Assembly (NCBI GenBank): GCA_916613615.1
Contig: OU744720.1
Coordinates: forward strand, 2,087,749 to 2,151,748
DNA: 64,000 nt
DNA from: Steromphala cineraria
Lineage: Eukaryota; Mollusca; Gastropoda; Trochida; Trochidae
Reading direction: 5' to 3'
Of the stretch, positions 56,162 to 64,000 are shown piece by piece. Both the position numbers and the translations under genes were made by a program. Below the pieces are notes generated by a model. It worked only from the letters and a program-made list of their open reading frames with translations. It did not search any database and was not told the DNA's origin. Every line of letters begins with the position of its first letter. Positions within the stretch are counted from its first letter, which is position 1.

Positions 56162-57133
56162 TTAAAGTTCAAAAAAGGAACGTCCACCGTCATCATGGGA
56201 CATATTTGGTTTGAAACTGTTAGTAGTTGGAGTGTGGTTGTCGCTGAAGCTAGTTGCAGGTGTGAACATGTTGTCAGTGGGTACGGCATTAACACGGCCA
56301 AGAATCATGTTCATCATCGGGAACTGATTTCTCCGCTCTTCCTGTCTCTCTTCTCTCTTCATTGCACGCTCTTTGCGTCTCTGGCGTTCTTCAGATTCTA
56401 GTTTCTGTTTCTCCAACTCGATCCTCTTCAGTTCAATATCTGTTTTTTTCGTTTCCAAGTCAACGAGGGTGCCCTCGAGTTTGATGTTGCTGTCATTGAA
56501 ATTTGTCATTAATGATCCAATTACAGTTTCTAGTTTAGTTTTATGTTTCTTCTTTTCAGACGTCTTCACAATACAACTTTCTTTCTTTTCATTTGTCATT
56601 TTATCAGCATTCTGTGTTACTGCCGGTTCTGCCACAGCAATGTCATCCTCGCTGTCATCTAGAGGTTTGTAAGTGTCGTCAGCGTCAGCAGCATCAGGAT
56701 TTTGAATTTCATCACTGTCACGGTCAGCAGCATCACCATCAGCATCAACGCGCCTTGGATCCTCTTGAATGGCATCGCTCTCGGAAGCATCATCAGACAC
56801 ATCTTCTTTATACAGCCTCTTTCTCGTCAAACTCTCGACAACTTTCAGCGGCGAAGAGGCTGGACGATAACCGAGAAGTTCTGTAAGTTTTGGGTAAAAT
56901 TTGCACACCTTTATTGCATTACCACTTGTTTTCAGTTTCTTATTACAATCTCTGTAATTCTTTCGGAGAGTGTGCATTCTTATTTTGCACTGTTGGCCAC
57001 TTTTTTCATGACTGTTTTTGGCCATCTCGTTTTCAATCATGGAATAAATAGATCCCTTGTGTTTCTTTGGATCCTCAAGAAGCATCTCTATTTTGACGAT
57101 GCACGAATTTTTTATTTTTAGACTTGTATCCAT
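56162..57133 (-). CDS. Harbinger SANT/MADF-like accessory protein
   Basis: The frame is open from 57,178, but I choose Met 16 (57,133, MDTSLKIKNSCIVKIEMLLE) because the first 15 codons overlap the subterminal repeats. Residues about 1-100 of this form resemble a Myb/SANT or MADF three-helix DNA-binding domain (KGSIYSMIENEMAKNS, QCKIRMHTLRKNYRDCNKKL, KFYPKLTELLGYRP). An acidic stretch follows (DVSDDASESDAIQEDP, DDSEDDIAV), then a Lys-rich segment and a long charged coiled coil (KQKLESEERQRRKERAMKRE). In Harbinger systems the partner protein binds the transposase and subterminal DNA and aids nuclear import. The frame of 323 codons has no stop or frameshift and so is intact. It is convergent with the transposase gene. 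Confidence 0.85.
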   Translation of the reverse strand: MDTSLKIKNSCIVKIEMLLEDPKKHKGSIYSMIENEMAKNSHEKSGQQCKIRMHTLRKNYRDCNKKLKTSGNAIKVCKFYPKLTELLGYRPASSPLKVVESLTRKRLYKEDVSDDASESDAIQEDPRRVDADGDAADRDSDEIQNPDAADADDTYKPLDDSEDDIAVAEPAVTQNADKMTNEKKESCIVKTSEKKKHKTKLETVIGSLMTNFNDSNIKLEGTLVDLETKKTDIELKRIELEKQKLESEERQRRKERAMKREERQEERRNQFPMMNMILGRVNAVPTDNMFTPATSFSDNHTPTTNSFKPNMSHDDGGRSFFEL

Positions 57134-57353
57134 ATTGTTTGCTCCCAGGAGTAAAAGATAAATGCGTTCACATGGCACAGTTTACTTATGGAGTAAATTT
57201 ACTTAGGGAGTATAATACTTATACTAGACCCCCTGAGGTGGTGTAAATTTACTCCAGGAGCAGGGATCCTCCCATAAGTAAACGCATTCACATGACACGT
57301 TTACTTACCGTGAGCAAATATACATACAGGAGTGCATGTGTAAGGGGCTTAAG

Positions 57354-57741
57354 ACACCATTAATCGTGTTTCAAAGAAAAACTTTCCGTAATGGATGCAG
57401 CAAGGAATTTGTTGAAGGGAAATACTTCTCTAGGTGTTACAAATGACTTTACTGAGTGCACAAGAGCTGTGAGGAAATCGCTGATCCCGTTTATGGTCGA
57501 AGCAAGAGAGGCAGTGAAAAAAGCCTACTTATTATATGATAAACTTGTGATACATGATAAAGCCTTTGTTTTAGCCGATGACGGGTCTAGTCTAGTACAG
57601 GTTGGTGGCACCAGACGATGGGGTGATCCTTCTGTCCAGTCTAAGCAATCTGCAAGGCATCAGCAGTCTCAGGAACCAAGCCTAGACCGGCAGTCCAGTG
57701 CAGACAGTGAGCAGACCGAGCAGACGGACCAGACTGATTAG
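57354..57741 (+). pseudogene. LINE ORF1, C-terminal part (after Harbinger)
   Basis: KTPLIVFQRKTFRN (just after the TTAA) continues the RNA-binding region. In the next frame LLKGNTSLGVTNDFTECTRA, VRKSLIPFMVEAREAVKKAY and LLYDKLVIHDKAF (57,400-57,560) match the C-terminal domain of L1/Tx1 ORF1 proteins (..L.G.N..V..DF....R..R..L.P.....R......L.YD.LII....). The tail is rich in Gln, Ser, Asp and Glu (RQSSADSEQTEQTDQTD) and stops at 57,739-57,741. Together with 53,917-54,401 it makes one ORF1 of ordinary size, broken by at least two frameshifts as well as the Harbinger insertion. Confidence 0.85.
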
Positions 57742-57749
57742 ACTGCTAG

Positions 57750-58096
57750 GGACTCGCCAGTGGCCCGGAAATTTTACACGGGAAGTTCTGTTCATTTAAA
57801 AAATCCGCTAGATCTCTTTTCTTAGATATATGTACATGGAATATTCAAGGTAATGCCAGTAAAGTTTCAGATCAATCATTTATTGATTTTCTGCAACAGT
57901 TTGACGTCATTAATCTAGTAGAAACTTGGCAAAGTGAAGTTGATAACATAAAATACCTGTTTAGAAATCATTCTTGTTACTTCTCTCCTGCCAAACGTGT
58001 TAAGCACTTTGGTCGTTTTTCAGGGGGCATGGCACTTTATGTGAAACATTATCTGTTCAAGCATCAAAAGCTTGTTTTCCGATTTAAAAGTTTATG
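57750..58096 (+). pseudogene. LINE ORF2, start of the AP endonuclease
   Basis: This lies about 60 bp downstream of ORF1. The frame LFLDICTWNIQGNASKVSDQ, FIDFLQQFDVINLVETWQSE and RFSGGMALYVKH is the N-terminal third of an APE-type endonuclease: the W-N-I-x-G asparagine, the E-T-W glutamate and the R...GG motif are all present. The frame then ends at a stop (58,097), and the sequence jumps to the RT thumb region. About 2 kb of ORF2, with the rest of the nuclease and the whole RT core, has been deleted. Confidence 0.85.
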
Positions 58097-58432
58097 AAAT
58101 TCTACCCACATCTTACACTTAAAGTTTTTACTTCAATATTTGATAGTAAAATTGCACCAATTGCATGTTATGGCAGCGAAATATCTGGTTTTACCTACCT
58201 TGAAAGTATTGAAAAGGTACAGAGTAACTACTTTAAGCGCTATCTACGAATTAATAAGAAAACATCTTCAATCGCGGTACTTGGAGAAATTGTTCATTAT
58301 CATTTATTTGTAACGTACTTCTGCCGATGTATCCGATATTGGTGTCGTTTAATTCACATGGATTCTAAAAGAAACCCCCATGCCTGTTATAAGATGCCAA
58401 AATTACAAGATGAAAATGGTAGAGTTAATTAG
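58097..58432 (+). pseudogene. LINE ORF2, post-RT region after internal deletion
   Basis: FTSIFDSKIAPIACYGSEIS, then ESIEKVQSNYFKRYLRINKK and VLGEIVHYHLFVTYFCRCIR (58,130-58,340). These correspond residue for residue to VTPILCYGSEVWG...ESVQVKFCKFFLRVGK...VLGECGRLPLQ in the nested LINE at 59,414-59,872, so both are one family. The internal deletion point is near 58,090. The frame stops at 58,432. Confidence 0.85.
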
Positions 58433-58589
58433 GCTTCTCATGTGAGAATGCAATTGTTTCACACAGGTTATGCTTATGTCTGGATTTTCCAAGAGTGGAA
58501 ATGTACACACTTTTATGTCAAAGTTTAGGCAAAGCTGTATTGATTAAGATATACAGGCTTGGTTTCAGAAATTAAACGATTCCACTTTT

Positions 58590-58856
58590 TTGAAATCATA
58601 CGCATCATATAAGACTGCTTTTGAACAAGAATTTTATTTATGTATAGCCTTTGATTTTGATCTAGTACAAGCCCTTGCTCGGTTTAGATGTTTGACCCAT
58701 GGTCTTAAAATACATAAGCGTTACAACGCAAATGTACATCAATCTTGCCTTATTTGTGACAAATGTAATTTCGATGCGGTGGAAGACGAATTCCATTTCC
58801 TTCTTGTATGTCCTTTTTTCCAAGAAAGTAGAATACAACTTATACCTGATCATTAA
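58590..58856 (+). pseudogene. LINE ORF2, C-terminal Cys/His region
   Basis: ALARFRCLTHGLKIHKRYN, SCLICDKCNFDAVEDEFHFL and LVCPFF: a C-x2-C...H...C motif that ends this LINE clade's ORF2, comparable to 39,740-39,880 (minus). A stop follows at 58,856 and the 3' UTR continues to 58,993, is split by the nested LINE, and resumes at 60,089. Confidence 0.8.
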
Positions 58857-58993
58857 TTTCAATACCCGACTCAACATAAATTTATGCAATTGATGTCATG
58901 TAAAACTGAAAAAATATTGACACCACTAGCATTATTTTTGAAAAGGAATATGTACAATAATATTCTTCGCACACCTGTTCAGATGTTAATATG

Positions 58994-60075
58994 ACAGACA
59001 GACAGACAGATTTATTCAGAAGTTGGTGGTAGGGGTGTACATGTTTCATCGGGTTATAATAATGTGTGTTCTCTTATGTTTGCTGATGATGTTTCTGCTC
59101 TATCTGATACATGTATTCAGTTACAGAACAAAATAAATGCACTTGAAATATTTTGTAGACAAAGTGGAATGTCAGTTAATCTTAGTAAAACAAAAATTAT
59201 TGTTTTTAGAAATGGTGGCCCTTTAAGGGATTATGAAAAGTGGTACTTCAATGGTAATCTTATTGAAACTGTATTTTTTTATAAATATCTTTGACTTGTA
59301 TTTACACCCAAACTTGTATGGAGTAAAGCTCAAAGCTGGTTTCTCAAGCTAATAAGGCAATTTTATCTATAAATGCTTTCCAGAGAAAAAGGGGAAGAGT
59401 AAATTGTAAAGGTTTGTTTAAAATATTTGATGCAATGGTTACACCTATCTTGTGTTATGGGTCTGAGGTTTGGGGTACTTATTACTGTAATACTCTTGAG
59501 TCTGTTCAGGTCAAATTTTGTAAATTTTTCTTGAGAGTTGGTAAATCTACTTGTAATAATATGGTTCTTGGTGAGTGTGGCAGATTACCCCTCCAAATTG
59601 TGTACATGACTGAAGTAATAACATATTGGTGTCATCTGTTAAATATGCCTCAGAATAGATTACCAAAACACTTGTACAGCATGATTAAATCCCTAGATGA
59701 TTCAGGCCGCTTTACTTGGGCAACATGTGTTAAAAATATGTTATATAGATATGGTTTTGGTTATGCCTGGATTAGCCAGGATGTTGTCAATACTGATTAT
59801 TTCTTATATTTATTCAAGCAAAGATTTTCTGAAAACCTTAAACAATGTTGGTATGCCTCAATACAAAGTTGAAGTAAATGTTTGATCCCATTGTAAACTT
59901 CATAAATATTTTGAAGTCTGACAAAGACCATATTATAAATGATACATGCAATTTTCTTATCATGTACTTAGATATATTAGAAATGTTTCCACTCAACATG
60001 TGCACCAGCCTATGAATTAGGCAAACATGTTTGTATTATGGGCCTGTGGCCTTTTACTGAATAAATCTGTCTGTC
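58994..60075 (+). mobile_element. Nested 5'-truncated LINE with inverted 3' tail at its 5' end
   Basis: The element is flanked by AGATGTTAATATG at 58,981-58,993 and 60,076-60,088, a 13-bp target duplication in the 3' UTR of the older LINE. The 3' end reads GGGCCTGTGGCC...ACTGAATAAATCTGTCTGTC. The 5' end (58,994-59,019) reads ACAGACAGACAGACAGATTT and ATTCAG, the exact inverse of that tail. The body then starts inside the RT palm at 59,020. Confidence 0.9.
59022..59872 (+). pseudogene. LINE reverse transcriptase, palm to near C-terminus
   Basis: The first frame (59,022-59,294) has CSLMFADDVSALSDTCIQL, the intact catalytic FADD motif, then GMSVNLSKTKIIVFRNGG and WYFNGNLIETVFFYKYL. It hits a stop at 59,294 where GLVF would be expected. 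Frames shift, and from 59,414 it continues FDAMVTPILCYGSEVWG, ESVQVKFCKFFLRVGKS, VLGECGRLPLQIVYMTEVI and FTWATCVKNMLYRYGFGYAW to a stop at 59,872. Most of ORF2 is missing because of 5' truncation. The terminal Cys/His block of its relatives is not present. It is an RNA-directed DNA polymerase remnant of the same clade as the host LINE. Confidence 0.88.
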
Positions 60076-60088
60076 AGATGTTAATATG

Positions 60089-60182
60089 TTAATGTATAAA
60101 TGTTACCACGGAAATGTATAATGTATCAAATATTGTACTCTGGGCCATGTGGCCTTCAATACAGGAATAAACTCGCTCTCTC
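60089..60182 (+). mobile_element. 3' end of the older LINE
   Basis: The sequence resumes directly after the target duplication and ends TGGGCCATGTGGCCTTCAAT, then AGGAATAAACTCGCTCTCTC. The GGCC...GGCC hairpin, a polyadenylation-like AATAAA and a short repeat tail are the same plan as in the nested copy. I found no target duplication for this older element. Confidence 0.75.
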
Positions 60183-61124
60183 ATTACCATGTCAATTTTG
60201 AATTACTTTTTCAAGTGTTGTTCTTTTTTATTTCAGAAGCTACTAAAACTCAAAAACGAAACCGTTCCTTTCCTCTTTAACAAGTAAGCCTTATGCATAA
60301 CAGTCTGTCCGACATGAGAAGATTTTACAAACGCTTCAAATCGAGTGTCAGCGTTTTATAACCAATATACATTCAATAATTTTTCAATTTTTTTGAAGTG
60401 GTCTATCAAATTCACCTCATCTTTTCCCCCTCTACATAAGTATTAATTAGTGTCCAATTTATGTTATTTTAAGGCATATTATTGTTATAACCTATCGAAT
60501 GGTTCTTTGGTACCTTGGCTAAAATTAATTTATTCAATGCCTCTTACTTACACTGTTTCCTTCACATCTAAACAATATTCCTACAAAGTCGATTTGCTTA
60601 TCAATTTTCTTATATTACTGTAAAATATGTTATGTTTTCTGTTTAATTAACCGGGAAAATAAGATTAAAATCAAAATCTGGTAACATATCTTGATTTCGT
60701 TTCTCTACTTCAATTCACTTTACTTCAAAATGTTAATGATTTTTGCGGGCAGCAAAGCAGTTGCTGGCATATTCTGACCTCGTATCGAGCTAGTCATTCA
60801 CAAAATATTGTTGCCTTTTGATCATTTGCCGGTAACTGTTTATCCGACCTTGACCTTGTATGTGTCGGGTCTTACTTCTTTCCAAGTAGATTTAAACGTA
60901 TCATGAGTCGATGGAATCAAAATAACTGGCCAGTTCCTCTTCAACGTGGGACTCAGTCACGTGACGCATCAAAGATCACTAGTCAACTCAAGCCCTCGGG
61001 CAAACATCGAGGTGTCAGAGAGAAAAAATACTCGCTAGTATTATTTTGACCTCACGATCATGCGATTGCAAATTCAAAGAGTTGGATGTTTTTGTTGCTT
61101 TCTGTGATTTTGTTTTGATACGAC

Positions 61125-61201
61125 CGTTTATGATATTATTCATGATATGAATTCAAAATATCTTACAAGTTCACCTCTAAATTATAATAATATCATAAAC
61201 G
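61125..61201. repeat. Short inverted repeat
   Basis: CGTTTATGATATTATT (61,125-61,140) pairs with AATAATATCATAAACG (61,186-61,201), 16 bp perfect, with a 45-base spacer. Possibly the terminal inverted repeat of a tiny foldback element. Confidence 0.7.
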
Positions 61202-61885
61202 CTTGTTTTCTACGAAGTTTTTCAAAATGTCACACATATTCGTTGAATCCAAAATAACAAAAATCTATTTAAATAGATATTAATTATATTACATATCAAT
61301 CACAAACTCGTAATTGTCACTCTGACCGCTTTCGACAAGTTTCCAATGTATGTTCTACTAATTAACACGGGTCATTGTCCGGTTTTGGATCCTTTTGTCA
61401 CTATACAGCGTCGATGAACTTTAAAATTATATTTTTGTACAAACGTCGATACTTCAAAATCAAATGACTTCATTTATATGGTCTTGTACTCAGTGACTCT
61501 TTAAATCTTAACACTCCGTCAGTTATATTCAACAATGAACAGAGTAATGCCTTCAATATAGCTACAAAAAGTAAAAGTTCACTAATTCCAAAAGAGAAGA
61601 AATAAATATCGTGATTTTACATGCTACCATAATAGGATGTTTTTGGTATCTAGGTGTTGGTCATCAATGGATTTTGCGTTGCTAAGTGTTTTAAGAAGAT
61701 GTAAAATGACCTTGACAACCACCCTGCCATTAACTATGCTAGTAACTGACTCACTTATCACATGGTCCTAGTACAATCAACCACTAAATAAATAGTTTTA
61801 AATAAAATTTTAATTTCAAATAACCTTCCAAGGGCCCCTTCACTGATTTATGAATGAAGTGTGTAGCACTATGAAGGGTGTATGA

Positions 61886-61945
61886 GCACGTGCTTCTTGC
61901 TTGTCAAAGCGCGAGGCACGTGCTTCTTGCATGTCAAAGCGCAAC
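61886..61945 (+). repeat. 30-bp direct repeat, two copies
   Basis: GCACGTGCTTCTTGC(T/A)TGTCAAAGCGC plus three bases occurs twice in tandem, followed by a third GCACG. It contains the palindrome GCACGTGC. Being a multiple of three, it yields the peptide repeat MSKREARASC/MSKRNARSKC in a 62-codon frame, which I do not call a gene. Confidence 0.8.
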
Positions 61946-64000
61946 GCACGAAGTAAATGTTTTTGGCTTGCAAACTTCGTGCACTCCATGAATATGAGCC
62001 TGCTTCAAGGCAAAGATTCACAGGTTGTCCATTTCGTTTTGGATTTTGAAGGTATAAAATGCATCAGATGTCAGGACTCTTTTGCCTAAGAGTTTCCGAT
62101 GTCGACAATGAACAGGACACTTTTATGAATGGTTCCAATGGACAACGAGGTCTAAATGGGATGTAAATACTGTTTCTCCAAAGGACAGCGTATGTAAGCT
62201 TCCCTCACACAAAAATCCGCTATTGAAATACAACCTGAGTCAGACTAAACAACATCACTAAGTCTAACTCACTCTCACACTTTTCTAACTCCGTATCTCC
62301 TAGGCGGAAAGTCCGCTGTGTTGTTAAAACCTCACCTCCGACTGTTGTCTTGTGGTGAACAGGGCGATCTACAGCTCTTTTATGCATGCACCTGCAGGAA
62401 GTACCCGGATGACAAATTTAGGCCTCTCCCGATTGTCTGAATGATTGTTTTCATACATATTACATCTCATATACATCAACACAAATGTTGTCATATTTGT
62501 ATTATTATAACCAACAAGTCTAAAAGTAAGTAATTTTCTACGTATATGTGTCAATGAGAATATAAACGTTTCAAGGAGCTCTTCAAAGTTTATGTATACA
62601 TGTATGAACAGTTATGGCCTGACAGCGTGTCCTACTTTGCTGCTTATTTCTACTTGCCTGTGAATGGCAACTTCTTCTTCATCTTGCAGTTTCAATTTAT
62701 ATTTATTTGTGTGAATATTATTGGTAATTTGCCAAATGTTTCGTATCACCCACATGGTCAATTATTTGATGCAGCTCTGTCCATTGGTTGTTTGAAATAC
62801 CAAGATATTCTTACCTTTAAGTGAATCGTCGGTTTTGATTCCACAAGCAATGATGACTCAAATAAATCCAAAGATAAATGGTATTTGCAGTTAAATAGGG
62901 AAGTTTTGAGGTAGCTGTATTGTTTTCACACCTTAACAGCGAAATGCCATACTGTCGGTTTTAAAAGACATTGAACATCTTGACAGATTCATCAAAACAT
63001 TTGTGTTCAGAATTTGTATCCGTTTGCTGAGTAAGGACATCGACTAGAGCCCACGATGATCAAAGTAATCGGCTAAGTCCTTAAAGGAAAACTTTAATGC
63101 AAACCAGGGAAAAAGTACATCATTTACATCAACCTTTCCTACAAAAATGGAAACATTTTGAGAGTTTTGTATTCACTCTAGCCATTAATATCGAATTCAA
63201 ACTATCCCACTCTTTTATATTGTCTATTACTGTTACTACACGGGATTGCTCTGCGACCAGGCTACAGGCAAGCAGGCCAAAACCAAAACTGTAAAATTGA
63301 CCAAAAATTTAAAATATTGTAAACGTCAGGGAAAGATTGAGGTAAGTGATGAAATATTTGCTTGGTGTGCATATAAATGTGACTTGAAAAGCTGAGATAA
63401 TGACTCGTAGTTTGTGATGCTGTGGTCGGTGTTACAGAGCAGATTGTATTTTAAATGTGAAGACATACTTTTCATTTCTAGGATCTCGTCCTGCAACGTC
63501 AGCATATTTGAATCAGCAACTCTCCTTCTGAAGACTTCTAAGTCCTCCTATCTACGTGTATATCACCAGCCAATGAGTATCTAACAAACGCTAGAACTTT
63601 AAAGTTTTGCTTATACTTGATTCCACTCAGTGATGAACAACTGTCCAAAATTTCCGTACACCCTTACACCCCACATTCTAATAATTGCAGTTAATTTCAA
63701 TTGCAAACCAAAATGAAACAAACCAAAATGCTTTGCATGGATATTTATTTCAGATATTGGGCAGTTGTGCATGCATCAGTAAGCGGACACATGAAGCTTT
63801 TAAGGTAATAACATAACTCAGCCACAATTACGATTAACATGCTTATCTGCACAGCCAAGGAAGAAGGCATTATAAGTTCTGTGACAGCTGCCTCTGTCAA
63901 CATCAACGCACGCCGTCTCTAGACAATCATAATAGTTGACCAGCAGAGTCTTAGGTGCAGCCAGTTGGGGTCGGACACACCTTCGTACATCCTGGGCAAT

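Larger units (their letters stand above)
54406..57349 (+). mobile_element. PIF/Harbinger transposon, nearly intact, inside LINE ORF1
   Basis: The terminal inverted repeats are GCCCCTTACACATGCACCCG (54,406) and, inverted, GCCCCTTACACATGCACTCC (to 57,349). TTAA is on both sides (54,402-54,405 and 57,350-57,353); Harbinger normally duplicates three bases (TWA), which would be TAA or TTA within this. The 2.9-kb element holds two convergent genes: a DDE transposase (plus) and a SANT/MADF-like protein (minus), the standard Harbinger pair. Subterminal TTTACTTATGGGAGTA-type repeats fill both ends. Removing the element rejoins the two halves of the LINE ORF1, one frame apart. One frameshift in the transposase is the only lesion I see. 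Confidence 0.93.
60183..64000. other. Right end of window, no recognised gene
   Basis: About 3.8 kb of AT-rich sequence. Small frames (61,901-62,089, 62,600-62,824, 63,097-63,294) have no domain or motif. The word GTCATTGTCCGGTTTT at 61,371 also occurs at 23,913 and, inverted, at 45,184 and 37,282, so a short dispersed element is likely. I see no tRNA, rRNA or intact mobile element. Confidence 0.5.

Noticed and set aside
61901..62089. 62-codon frame with a 10-residue peptide repeat
   Set aside because: The repeat is simply the 30-bp DNA duplication at 61,886-61,945. No other support for coding.

Overview
The window reads as AT-rich, repeat-dominated, non-genic DNA from a marine mollusc, most likely a bivalve. 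I infer this from short elements with the molluscan motif GTTTTACGCCGC, from elements carrying (CCGT)n plus ~170-bp tandem cores that resemble the 'pearl' family described in oysters, and from LINE tails of the type 'GGGCCTGTGGCCC...AATAAA...'. I found no convincing intact host gene. Almost everything I can support is a mobile element, a tandem array, or debris from them.

Layout. (1) 121-10,825 is a satellite array of about 23 units of 434-525 bp. Each unit contains a pyrimidine-rich 28-bp minisatellite block (2-5 copies) followed by a diverged ~117-bp dimer. Units are ordered into higher-order repeats, and the array is flanked by direct copies of one ~130-bp sequence (1-131 and 11,527-11,668). 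(2) 12,915-14,030 holds LINE debris. (3) 14,725-38,686 is the main structure. At first it looks like two interleaved giant inverted repeats. It resolves as one ~10-kb DNA element with TA target duplication, CAGTT ends and subterminal CTAGAAA arrays, into which a second copy of the same element has inserted in the opposite orientation (inner copy 22,521-32,987). The inner copy still holds the uninterrupted version of the target site (26,501-26,502), which supports the reading. The outer copy later gained a MULE-like insertion (35,317-36,490), a segment with a TTAA-flanked MITE, and a 1.8-kb insertion that appears to carry a spliced gene fragment. (4) 39,560-42,550 contains two LINE fragments and microsatellites. 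(5) 43,240-49,430 contains short tandem repeats, a ~1-kb tandem duplication split by a MITE-like insert, a duplicated promoter-like block and a long palindrome. (6) 50,692-51,976 is a 5'-truncated RNase H-bearing LINE with a perfect 13-bp target duplication. (7) 52,801-53,400 is the GIY-YIG end of a Penelope-like element. (8) 53,917-60,182 is a nest: a LINE with ORF1 and an endonuclease start, split inside ORF1 by a nearly intact PIF/Harbinger transposon (54,406-57,349), and split in its 3' UTR by a second LINE (58,994-60,075) that carries an inverted copy of its own 3' tail at its 5' end. (9) 60,183-64,000 shows no recognisable gene.

How the parts act together: the only near-functional machinery is the Harbinger pair, a DDE transposase with one frameshift and a divergently placed SANT/MADF-like partner protein, between matching terminal repeats. 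Everything else is decayed. Empty-site comparisons give a relative order in several places: outer element, then inner element; MULE into the outer copy only; Harbinger and the second LINE after the first LINE.
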